A stretch of DNA of 64,000 nucleotides, taken from Syngnathus acus. Its lineage: Eukaryota > Chordata > Actinopteri > Syngnathiformes > Syngnathidae. The stretch covers positions 7,747,476 through 7,811,475 of the forward strand of contig NC_051089.1 in the NCBI RefSeq assembly GCF_901709675.1, given 5' to 3'. The notes below the pieces were generated by a model. The model saw nothing but the letters and a program-made list of their open reading frames with translations. It did not search any database and had not been told where the DNA came from. This document shows, piece after piece, positions 51,835 through 62,700 of the stretch. Both the position numbers and the translations under genes were made by a program. Within the stretch, counting starts at the first letter, position 1, and each line of letters starts with the position of its first letter.

Positions 51835-52278
51835 ATTCGTATTTCCAGTTCATCGCGAGAACGGATCAGTGAGGGAACGAATCCTGACTTTCCCGTTCGC
51901 GAACGAGTTAATGGGTGAACTGCCTTCCTTCCCCCCGTGCATCAACGGATCAGTCAGTGAACGTGTTGAGTCTCCTTCCTGGCGTGAACTGATTCCAAAG
52001 ATTCAGTTCACTTAAATGAACTGGAATGCACATCACTACTTTTCTGCTGCATGACTGGAAGGAAACAGGTGGTACACAGGTTTATTGTTTCTCGTGCCTT
52101 AAAGTGAAAAAGCATGTTCTGCCTGTCATGTCGCGGGATCTTAGGCCTAATAAGTAATAACCCAATCTAAAATACAAAGAAAAAAAATCGTTTTTATTTT
52201 TACTTAAGTCCTTTCGTTGTGTCAAAGTAACGCAAGAACACAGCGGAATAATGAACGAGTAGTGTAGTGAAATCCCGG

Positions 52279-52288
52279 TCTCGCGAGA
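52279..52288 (+). promoter_or_regulatory. hnrnph3: TCTCGCGAGA palindrome (BANP/ZBTB33-type element), probable hnrnph3 promoter
   Basis: The exact 10-base CGCG element lies about 800 bp upstream of the hnrnph3 ATG, next to ATGGCGG-type sequence and ahead of a plausible 5' UTR donor (GGAAG/GTACCG near 52348). In mammals this motif marks TATA-less housekeeping promoters and is bound by BANP. Assignment to hnrnph3 rather than pbld is by distance. Confidence 0.5.
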
Positions 52289-53080
52289 GTATGGCGGTAG
52301 AGGGATTCCAGGAAGTGTCACCTGAGGCTTGCTGGTACAAGACGGAAGGTACCGGTGCCACAAAACGATATTGTGAGACAATTTTGCCTTTTTTAAATAT
52401 ATAATGGGGTACTTGGGTTGCATTCGTCATCAGTGCCAAATTGTTGATATAAAATGTCAATGCGTTGATGGGCTTGAATTGTGCGTGCGCGCGTTGTACA
52501 TTTGACCGCTGTTAGCCGAAGCTAATTGCTACTCTTCACTAGCTCACATTCATCAGATAAGCGCTAGCCTAGCGAGCTGACAACAAATGTCGTCGTATAG
52601 TTATCAAAGAACAGTCATCAACTGTAGTGACGTTTCTCTTGATGCGCTTGGAGAGGCGTTCTTCGCAACGTCAGCCATACACAAATATATAACTACTGTA
52701 AAGTTTAGGCAGTTGGTTTGCTTGTTGTTGTTAAGGTTTCCATAGGAACATTTTGGGTTTGTTGGAAACTGCCAACCTTGTTACAAAGAGGGATTATATG
52801 CAAATGAAAGGTAACCAACCTCCGTCATAACCACCAACAATTGTACACTTATGTGTCAAACAATTAGTAGAGATTTAGAATGATTACTGTTGCCCATAAT
52901 TAGAAATTGTGTAGCTTATACATCAGTATTCCAAATAGTTTTCAACCAACTTGAATGTGACTTGCGGTGCTCAAGTCGCTACTGTTAATGATACATATAT
53001 TTATATATTTTTTAAATATGCCTAGTAAGGCTTAAGTTTAATTTATTTGTTACTTTTGTACTTCTTGTGTGCCAGTGAGG

Positions 53081-56000
53081 ATGTCTTCGAACGAAGAAGG
53101 TTACGTAGTTCGAATCAGAGGCCTTCCTTGGACCTGCACCCAGATGGAAGTGGCCAGTTTCTTCTCAGGTGAGACCGAGCAGACACGTCTTCACAGAATT
53201 GAATGTAAATCAATTTCAAATTGTATTTAAATAGCAGTGATTCACAACAGAGGGAACAAAACACATATGCGACACAGACAAAACACGACTTAGAGTGACA
53301 CACAAATGTCATGGATTGATTCATGGTTCATTAGCTTCTATTTTAGTGGAAGACTAATCGATAAGACCAATGTTTATTCGGAAGAACATGGGAGGAGCAC
53401 TCTAAAAAAAATCTCAGGGAGTGCAAAATGATTATTTAATTGTTTGCAGCTAAATAGCTATAAATGGTTGAATGTGTTTGTCTTTAGCTCAGAACTCTTC
53501 TTTTTTTTTCCTTTTCAAAGTTAATGTAAGTAAATGTCTTGTGTTCAGACTGTGACATTGTAGGCAAAGTCAACGGAGTGTGTTTTACCTACTCGAAAGA
53601 AGGCCGCCCCAGTGGGGAGGCCTTTATTGAGCTGAAAACATCAGACGATTTCAAGAATGCTCTTTGTAAAGATCGCAAATACATGGGACACCGATACATT
53701 GAAGGTAAGGGATAGTTTGAATGTACTAACAAACTCTATTGAACTGCTAAACGTGTATGGTGTGTAATATACGCAACAGTGTTCAAGTCAAACCGAAGCG
53801 AAATGGACTGGGTGCTGAAGCGTAGCGGCCCGGCTGACTACGACAGCTCCAGTGGCTGCATGCTGAGACTCCGAGGCTTGCCCTTTGGCTGCAGCAAGGA
53901 GGAAATCGTTCAATTCTTTTCAGGTAGGTCCACATAATACACTCCCATTAGCTTACTATGCTTCACAAACCTTTTATCTATTGCTTGATTGGATTTCCTG
54001 TATATAATATGAAGTACCTAAAGATAACAGAGAATCTTTCCGAAACTTGATATAGGTTGCATTGCATGTCTGCATATGTCTGTTTGTTCTTGTAGTATGT
54101 TTACCTTGTTATGATATGTTGTTGACAAATGATTTCATGTTTATCATCTATATTGAGCAGATTAAGCAATGGAATAGGCCGGGCTTGTTCGGGTCAGGGG
54201 AAATGAGTGATGCATGACACTGCCCTGGGGTCAGCTCCACTGCCCTTCACAAGTGACGAACAAGTGTCGAGCTGAGAAATGGATTGATTTGATTGATTCA
54301 TTTGTGAGCTCCTTTTTTATATGCTTCTTTTTGTGGCTCCCATTGTTAGAATTGCAAAGTAACGTTTTTAAAGCTGATTTGGAATCGGGAGAACTGAAAC
54401 GGATCCCAGAATTGGAAAAATAAATGTGAAAGAAACTATGTATTTTAATATTCTCATAGCTTTGCCCAGCCTGAGTACAGTAAGTCAAGGGCACGGGACG
54501 GGCGCTGATCCCTGCCGCAAATAGCAAAAATGACATCCTCTCAAACCGTTCACAATTGCCTATAGTGATAGTTTATATGACCCCAAAACAATATCAAACC
54601 ATTTCAAACTCATCTTAAGACATTACTCACGATTCGTTTTTTCACTTAGGCTAAACTTGGCTCCTCCCTCATGAACAAAAGTCTACTTCTCACTTCCTTC
54701 CTAGTGATTACTACAAGCGTGGCACTGACTGAGCCTCTCACTGTTGTTTGCTGACTCCAGGCCAGTTCTTGTTATCCTCTGGGCCTATTCCATCAAGCAC
54801 AATCATGCTTAGTTTGAATTTAGTCTTGTTTAAGCTCTCTAGCTTGTGGCCCTCATGAATTGTCCTCCAGCTGAAAGCTCCAGTGGGTTTTTGTCTACCT
54901 GCCTACCGACTTATGTATTTGTGTGCTTGGGTTGAAGGGTTGAGAATCGTGCCGAATGGGATTACTCTGCCAGTGGACTACCAGGGGAGGAGCACAGGGG
55001 AAGCCTTCGTGCAGTTTGCCTCAAAGGAGATAGCAGAAAAGGCTCGGGGGAAACACAAGGAAAGGATAGGGCACAGGTGGGACGGACGGCAAGGGGACGG
55101 GCTGGACTGGGTTGGGCTTCTTCTACTCTAGTCCATACTGTACTATGGGATGTCTTCTGTTACTTTTTAATGCCAATAAATAAATAAATAAGGGGGGGGG
55201 CGGGTCTGCTAGAATAATGACACTTTTAAGTGGGGCTTTCATACAATGCATTCTGTACAAGTAATGTGTGTCAGCTCTTATGAACTGTCTTATTTCCTAC
55301 ATGTAGTCTTAGTTTAATGGGGGGCATCGGGCTTGTAGAGGCAGTTTGCCGAGTCTGGGGTAGAGCAAGTGCATTTAAAGACATTTTGTCCAGGTAGAAG
55401 AACACTGTTAGGCATATCTGTCTTTTCTGTGTCTTATCTTTCTGTCTGTTTGCTGGCCACACAAGCCATTTCCACACCCGCCTCACTCGCCGCGGTCGGC
55501 CTGCCTGCCTCTCTCCTCGCAGGTACATAGAAATCTTTAAGAGCAGTCGCGTCGAGATCCGAGACTACCTGGACGAACCCCGACGGGTCATTGGGGGCCA
55601 GAGACCGGGGCCCTACGACAGACCGGTGATGGAGGGCCCCCGGGGGGGATACTTTAGCTCTGGTCCAAGTCGCAGCAACTCTCTCATGGATTCCATGAGG
55701 GGCGTAGGGGGCTATGGGGGAGGTAAGTAGGTTCGACATGCTCGCTGAGCTGATGTCACACAAGATTTGTGAAAGACGTCACTGAGAGTCAACTCGGAAG
55801 TGTTTGTTAAATATAAGAGCGGCTTTCCTCTGTAATACTACCATATTATGAAGTATTCAATATCATTGAGAACTAAAAACAATATACTTAAAAAGTGATT
55901 CTAATAAAATGCATACACATAAGTAGAAATTGTGTGTAAATGTTTTTAAAAAGTAGGTAAATGCAAATACACTGTATTTAGGTAGTGGCCACTCGAGAGG

Positions 56001-57431
56001 TCATTGGAGGATGTTGCATTAAAAAAAGACAGTTCAGCTTTTTTTGCTGTCTAAACTTGGCTTATGTGGGTGAGACAAAAGTAACTTTTTTCCGTTTTTC
56101 TAATTGTTATTGCTGTGCGTGTCTAGGTTATGGACATAGTTTTGATGGCTACAATGGCTTAAACAACTATGGCTTTGGGAACTGCATGTATGATGAGCGC
56201 GGAAGAGATGAGCGAGGAGCAAGAGGTAACACTTTCTGACCAAGATCGCAATCACTGTTAACTGGAGCGCTTAGTCACCTTGAAAAATATGCTTTGCATT
56301 TTTAACCCTGTTTACTCAATTAGTTATTAAGACAGAGTGAAGAGTGAAGGTTTATGAAGCTGCGGATGAAGACACTTTAAATTGCAAGGCACCTACCTAT
56401 GTAGAGGAAAAAATAACGTTGCAAAAGGGGCAGTGCCATCTGGTGGATAAACCAAAATAAAAAATTGAAAACCAGTATCCCAAACTTATGAAGGATTCAA
56501 TGAGTTCATGTAAATGGGATTGGATTTTAATCTTTTTCTGATGGACATTTTTTATCATTGAACATGTTTCCTATTTTAAGCTCATGCGAGAGATGACACA
56601 AAATTAATCAGTTGTTCATTTGATGTGTTGGTGTGTCCCATTCCTTGATAATAAATAGTCGAGCCAGAATAAATAATTGGCTGATTATGGATTTGTATTT
56701 GTCACTAGGCAACAGTTACAGTCGTCAATCTGAAGGAAGCTCAACAAGTTACCACGGCAGTGGCGGTGGCCATTTTGTCCACATGAGGGGTCTGCCTTTC
56801 CGCGCCAGCGAGATGGACGTCGCTAAAGTGAGGAAAAAGGCGTCCGAACGCTTTAATGACTCGGTGTTGCTGTTGTCTGTCACATTTTGTGTTTCCTTTC
56901 CAGTTCTTTTCACCTTTGAACCCGCTGAGAGTCCATATTGACATCACTCACAACGGCAAGCTGACAGGGGAGGCTGACGTGGAGTTCCGCTCCCACGAGG
57001 ACGCCGTGGCTGCCATGTCCAAAGACAAGCACAACATGCGTATGCTCTGTTATCTTTTTTTCAGCAGATCATTTTTTTTTCCAAGCACCCCCACATAATC
57101 ATAATGCCAATTACATATAACCCTACCCGACATGCCATAGCAATGAAAATAATGCCTATTTCTGTGAAAAGATCTTGCAATATTTCAAGGGAAAAAAGTG
57201 TATCCACTTGAAGGGATCTTCGATTGTTTTCTCCACAGAGCACCGCTACATCGAGCTCTTTCTCAACTCGACAACCAGCGGAGCCGAAACGAGTACGTGT
57301 TTGTCAAATCTCTGCTTAGTTGTCATGAAAAATAAACACCTAACGCTGTCCTGCTCTTTTTAGGTCGTGGTGGGTACTATAGTAACTCAGGAGGCGGCTC
57401 GCGGAGCGGCGGGCTGCGAGGCGCATACTGA
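53081..57431 (+). CDS. hnrnph3: Heterogeneous nuclear ribonucleoprotein H3, three-qRRM form
   Basis: Nuclear RNA-binding protein of the hnRNP H/F family, which binds G-tracts and regulates splicing. Ten exons: 53081-53168, 53549-53704, 53780-53923, 54938-55076, 55523-55722, 56127-56225, 56709-56827, 56904-57039, 57239-57292, 57364-57431; 400 residues. qRRM1 lies at about 9-84 ([22 protein letters not shown]), qRRM2 at about 108-180 ([30 protein letters not shown]) and qRRM3 at about 295-365 ([32 protein letters not shown]). A Gly/Tyr-rich linker (residues ~230-290) and a short Gly/Ser/Arg tail follow the family pattern. The start ATG sits 6 bases after an acceptor (CCAG at 53071-53074), so the 5' UTR is spliced. 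The choice of hnrnph3 over hnrnph1 rests on NYGFGN-type linker sequence and on pbld and rufy2 as neighbours. Confidence 0.93.
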
Positions 57432-57748
57432 TGTCAAAACCTGACTTCCTTTCTCATGTTGCTCAATGGTCACATTTATCTCCAATCTGACAGTTTTGGT
57501 CTTTCACCACTTCTTCCTTTCTTACTTATTTAAAAATGCATACAGCACAGGAAATTACATTGAGTTATTCAGTTTTGTTAACAAGACTGAAAGTGGTAGA
57601 TGATGGATTATGGTCTGGTTTTATGTGAAAATCAATCATGGTTTCAGTTGCCAAGACCAGTTAGTACCACGTGTAGGAAGCTTGTGGCAAATGTCATACT
57701 AGTACACTTGTACCAACATTCTTAAGCAATTTGATTTAGAAAAATCTA

Positions 57749-57798
57749 ATTTGACTCTGATGAAGGCGGAAGAAGCCGCCGAAACACGTCAGGTAAAT
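57749..57798 (+). ncRNA. Hammerhead-ribozyme-like fold in hnrnph3 3' flank / UTR
   Basis: Order as in a type I hammerhead: stem I strand ATTTGACT (57749-57756), core CTGATGA (57757-57763), an extra A (57764), stem II GGCGG/CCGCC (57765-57769 with 57776-57780), core GAAA (57781-57784), a tiny stem III AC/GT (84-85 with 88-89), C17 at 57790 as the predicted cleavage base, and the second stem I strand AGGTAAAT (57791-57798). Stem I pairs at 7 of 8 positions. The extra A before stem II departs from the consensus, so activity is uncertain. Short stem III hammerheads are known from Penelope-like retroelements and newt satellite DNA, so this may be a relic of such an element. Confidence 0.55.
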
Positions 57799-58127
57799 AC
57801 ACCTAAAATGATTTTTTTGATATAGAAGAACCAGTGAACTAATTGAAAAGGAAAAACAAGATGAACTTAGTACAATTATTGATTTAGAAAAGTTCTGAAA
57901 AAGTTAGTTCTTTTTTGGCATCTTACCACATGGATTGGAGACACATTTTCTGTTTAATTTTGCTTTTAAATTTGGCAAATGTGAGCCTGTGTGTTAGAAT
58001 TTTGTCAAACTGGGAAATGTTTTAAGGTTCAATATCTTGAGTGGAAAATGTATTACAACTGAATTCTCCCATTTATAGCTGTTGTACATTTTGCCCAATA
58101 CATTTTTTTGTATTAAATGGCCTATCA

Positions 58128-58133
58128 TTTATT
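58128..58133 (-). terminator. rufy2: Candidate rufy2 (FYVE isoform) polyadenylation signal
   Basis: TTTATT on the plus strand, AATAAA on the minus strand, about 1.7 kb beyond the FYVE-isoform stop. Position-based and weak. Confidence 0.25.
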
Positions 58134-58593
58134 TGCTGTACATCGTATATGAAGAAAAGATGTGACAAAATAATCAGGTTTATCATTTCATTTAATCAAA
58201 ACTGCTACAGTCAAGGCAGCATACTGTTGGCAATCAACAATGTGGTGATAAAGTTCACTTTTGGTTAACAATATAAACACTAACAAAAAACCGCACATGC
58301 CCTTGAGAACTGGGACTTTTATAAATAAGAGCAAAATTGCAGTGTATAAAATGAGGCTCTTGTGCTAATCACAATTGGGTTATTAAACACGGGGGAAAAA
58401 ATAGAAAAACAAAAGTGGACAACTTCCATGTTGTCAAGATTGGTCAAGTACCAAACCAGAGTCCAAATGAGAATGAATACTTGACCATGGATTAGAAATC
58501 AATTCCTGAAACAGTATTCACTGCAATTGTGCCTCGACCCACCAGCAACGTGTCATTGGACTAGTGAACTAGTACCTACAATGAACCTTAAAG

Positions 58594-58640
58594 CAGTGGT
58601 CCCCAACCTTTTTTGCGCCACGGACCGGGGGTAGTGACCC
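58594..58640. mobile_element. Single hAT-like transposon terminus
   Basis: CAGTGGTCCCCAACC followed by TTTTTTGCGCCACGGACCGG matches a terminal motif shared by many vertebrate hAT-derived repeats. No inverted partner was found nearby, so only one end remains. Confidence 0.5.
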
Positions 58641-59796
58641 CTGCCTTAAAGTAATAACTCCTGCTTAAATTTGGGACTAAGTATGTGCACAAGCTTAAGT
58701 GGCACCAACACGAGATATGAGCACCATTCTTCAGGGGGGGAGCTTTGTTTCGGTGCACATCTTCAATTGGTGGTGGCACTCATCAGATGTGGTTGATACT
58801 GTCAGTCTTTAGTGCTTTCATTAGGTTCACAGTCCCATCTTTTAAGTGCCTCAAGTGTTCATGTGTTCCAAAACACACTACAGGGCACTGACAGTTACAA
58901 TATATAACCGCAGCGAAATCCAGTTGAGAAGATGTAAACACAATTGGATTTGGACAATACAAACAATTGGATAACAGGAACATTTGACCCTGAACAGATA
59001 AAACAATACGTAGACGACCACAATGTGTCCCATCATACCATGACTTTGTAATGCTCAAGGAAATGAAAGCTCGGTGTGTATTGGCTCCATCTTGTTGGCG
59101 TTGAATAACGGCCTATATCATGTTTAAATTAACGTCAAAGTAAGCTTAAGAAGTCATTCCTATGCCTTTGTTCGCTCATCCAGGTCATGGTAATATGCAA
59201 AGTCGTGAATTGATCCAACTCAATTTAGATTTTCAAAAACCTTTTAAAAATAACTTGGGCAATTATAATATTAGACTAACAAAATGATATGCAGTACATA
59301 CAGCATACTGTATTTCCTCATGAACTGTTTTCTGACTTTGGTCAACTTTTGGGAGGGTTCGTTTCAGTTGTCAACAATAATATTATCCAACATGGTGACA
59401 CACTGAGACAAATGGAGATTGATTAATGTTGCTGTTGAATTCATATTCCACAAATACAACAAGAACCAGAATAACGTGGTTCTTTCCAACATTGAAATGT
59501 TGAGCTCCACTGGGTTCGAAACTCCACTGTAAACTTCAGATTTACAGATATCAGGTCTGTAGTTTGGGTAATGGCATTTACTGTGGCAAAATGATCAAAG
59601 GGTGCCTAATAAAGACACATTGTCTAATTCAAGCGAAGGCCACTTTTGATGAAACACAGTATGTATATAATTTTAACATCTCAACTTCCAAATCAATCCA
59701 GTATAATCCCAGTGAGATATACTGTACGTCAAAGTGCATGCAAGATATAAAGAGCTGGACCTTGCAGAGGGCCGGTTGGAGGTAGAGGTTAACGCT

Positions 59797-62700
59797 TCAG
59801 GTGGGATTGGACGAGCATCTCTGGAGGAGGAGCGCGTGGCAGGTGTCGCACACTCGCACCGGTTTGGGAGACGCGGGCAACGGAAGTTCGTTGTCCGAGC
59901 AGCCGTTGCAGAAGATCTCGCCGCAGTTTCTACAGTGGTGCTGCACGCACGACGACGACGATGATGACAATGCAGGCAACCAAAGCGAGTAAAGTGCCCA
60001 AAGTGATCACTGGAGGCTCGCTCACCTTGCGTCTTGAGATGGAGAACTCCTTCTCGCACAGCTTACAGTGACTTGCATCCTTGTCTTTTAACCACACCTG
60101 GCCTCCCTGCAACAACAGCCACGCGGAAGCTTAGGTACATCCAATGCAACTTCAATAACGCTGCACAATATGTTTTACCTGAAGAGCTTTGTTGGCTTCC
60201 TTGATGTCCTCAATCTTCATTTTGGATCTGTATGACAACATGACGAGTATCAGAATCAAACAAATGAAACGGAGCATTCAATAGAATAAATCGATTATCC
60301 AGAGATTAGTTAGTGATAGTTGTCTGTTTGTTTTGAATAATTTAACGGCAGAAAAGTTGGTGTGACATGACTTCATGATTGCGTAGATGCTACATTCTTG
60401 GAGTCGGTTTATGGCCATAAAAATGGAAATCCAATTGAAGCTTCAGCCATGACACTGACGCCAAAATACTGCACTTCCAAGTCGAGCCTGAGTTAAATAG
60501 CAGACGTACTCGCTAAGTTTGGAGCCAAGTTCCTCGAGAGCTTGTTCTTGGTCTTCACAGATGCTCTTCAGCTGGAAGTTCTCATCCTGTAGGCGATGGA
60601 ACTCCTGTTAAAAAAAAAACAAAAAAAACATGGTTTACATTCTCAATTACACGCTTCATTAGGTTGTTAGGTTCATGAGGTCATTGCGACGGATAATAGC
60701 CATCCATCCATTTTTCTATAATTCTTCGGTTACCATTTTGAGACCGTTGATCTGCAGCGCCTGTGTCTTGAGCTGAGACACCGTTTCTCTCTCTCGGTGG
60801 AGATCATTCTGCAGCGTTTGTCTCCACTCCCGTTCGATCTTCAAGTCCGTCTCAAGCTGCAGACTGCCAACCAGATGCCACACGCACATAGAAAAATACA
60901 AGAATGTTTCATCATCCCCCCCACAATAATAATAACAACAACAGCGTGTCTTCTGGGCTTACAGTTGTTTTTCTCTGTGGTCGATCTGCCGCTGCAAGCT
61001 GTCAGCCTTGTTGGCAAAGTCCGTCTTGAAACGCCTGGTGCCCTCCTCGGCCGTGATGCGGTGGCTCTCGGCCTCCTGTAATCTGCGCCATTACAACCAG
61101 CGACAAACTCAGGACCATGGAGAGAAAAAAAATGGCGTAGGAGGGGGATGGAGGATGATGGCAAAGGGGAAAAGAACCGGGATGATGTGCAAGGCGTTCA
61201 ACGGAGGATGAAAGGTAAAAAGTTCAAACGTGCAACCAAGGCAGAAAAAAAATAAAAGGTGGCGATGGTGGCCAGCGATCACTAAGTGAGCTTCCTGCAC
61301 GAGCACTTTCAAAACATCACATTTTATTGATCGAGGTGGTAAAAGAGACAGTAATATTATGGGCTTTTACAAATTCCGCGACAGGTAAGCTTCTATAAAC
61401 ACGGACAGTATATCCCAATCTATCACGACAATCAATAAATAGCACGCCAAGTCCCGACATTGCGTAACATTCAGGCTCCTTAGTTAAACGTTTTACTGGA
61501 CAGCGGTGTAACCAGTGGCCATTTTAAATTAGAGGGAAGTGACCCACCCGATCCAACAGATGGAACTGCAGTGGGGGGGAAAAAAAATGTCCTAAATATG
61601 TGATTCCATATTCACTACGAACTCAACTTGGCATTGTGTGACTGGATGATGTCACTTTTTGGTTGTATGGGTGGGATGATAAAAATAGACAGTGAGATGT
61701 ACCACAATGTAGATTCTGATTTGATTGATAAAATGAAATACTCATTTAGACAATTCAGTGACTTTTCCAACTGGGGAGTTATGAGTCAAGTGTATTAAGT
61801 CGCAGGTCACACTTCATTTTGCTTGTACAATATTTCGGTGTATTGCTTTTGCTCCCTCTCAATGTGTTTGGATATGTTTGTATTGTTTTAAAAATTTGTG
61901 TAAAGACCTAAAAAAAAAAAAGTAAGTGCTATAAAAACATGCCTAAGCTGTCACACATTTTTTTACGTTATATATCTGTATTAATGCAACACACTTCTTC
62001 TACATTAAAGTGGTATCTTCTTCATGTGACTACAGTATAGGATTTTTGTTTATGGGTTAAATGTACATACAACCGGAGAGCAAAACTCAGATTTAAAAAA
62101 AAAAAAAAGAAATTATGTATGGTTGGTGCCCCACCATGTAGTTATTGCTCTGAGTCGGGGGTTGTTCTGTGTACATCAGAGCCTGAACTTTATCATCAAT
62201 GTCAGTCATCTTAAAGTCAGCACGCTTGCATGTCAAGTGTGACAGACAATCGTGTTAAATTAACCTCCCACCGACGACGTCCTTCTAAAATCTTCAAGAC
62301 ACGCTGACGTGACAATGAGAGCTCACAAACCTGATCATCGCAAATGGATTTCCAACTACTCAGCCAATAACAATAATATTTCCCCCAAACCATACAGTCC
62401 ACAAGAACATGTGGGAAAAGGAAAAAACGAGAATATCTAAGCAAAGGTGGTGTGTGAGCTCAGAAGGAAATGTCCTTGACGAGCTTGTACTGGTGCTCGG
62501 TGTCTGTGCTGGCGCACTTGACGAACGACATGGCCAGAGTTCTGGTCTGACTTAACAGATCTTTATCGCTGCGCACGGGGAGGAGGAAACCAAACGCAAA
62601 GCAATGTGGGTCAAATGGATCGATGGATGATTTCATGGCATAAAAAATAAACAGGCAGGGGGAAGGAAAAATGGGGGGGGAAAAAATCAGAAAGGAAGGA

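Larger units (their letters stand above)
49969..51990. repeat. Direct ~76-bp repeats flanking the telomere-like array
   Basis: The block starting GTGAACTGCCTTCCTTCCCC and ending GGCGTGAACT occurs at 49969-50044 and 51915-51990. The copies differ by a GTCA and a TTCC indel and a few bases. The tRNA-like sequence and the whole minisatellite lie between them. Confidence 0.85.
49856..53080. other. Divergent interval between pbld and hnrnph3
   Basis: Holds, left to right: the pbld 5' flank; a ~76 bp block repeated on the far side of the array (49969-50044 and 51915-51990); a tRNA-like sequence; the telomere-like minisatellite; a TGAG array; and the hnrnph3 promoter and 5' UTR. The sequence after the right block (GATTCAGTTCACTTAAATGA, then GCACATCACTACT near 52040) looks like the end of a repetitive element. 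A non-coding first exon of hnrnph3 probably starts near 52300 and is spliced to the acceptor at 53074. Confidence 0.6.
57432..59796. other. Convergent 3' interval between hnrnph3 and rufy2
   Basis: Probable hnrnph3 3' UTR on the left, including the hammerhead-like motif, and rufy2 3' UTR on the right. A minus-strand AATAAA (58128-58133) and a transposon end (58594-58640) are listed separately. No further gene is seen. Confidence 0.55.

Noticed and set aside
51179-51853. 224-codon minus-strand open frame rich in Asn, Pro and Ser
   Set aside because: It lies wholly in the telomere-like minisatellite; repeat units without stop codons give long frames on their own.
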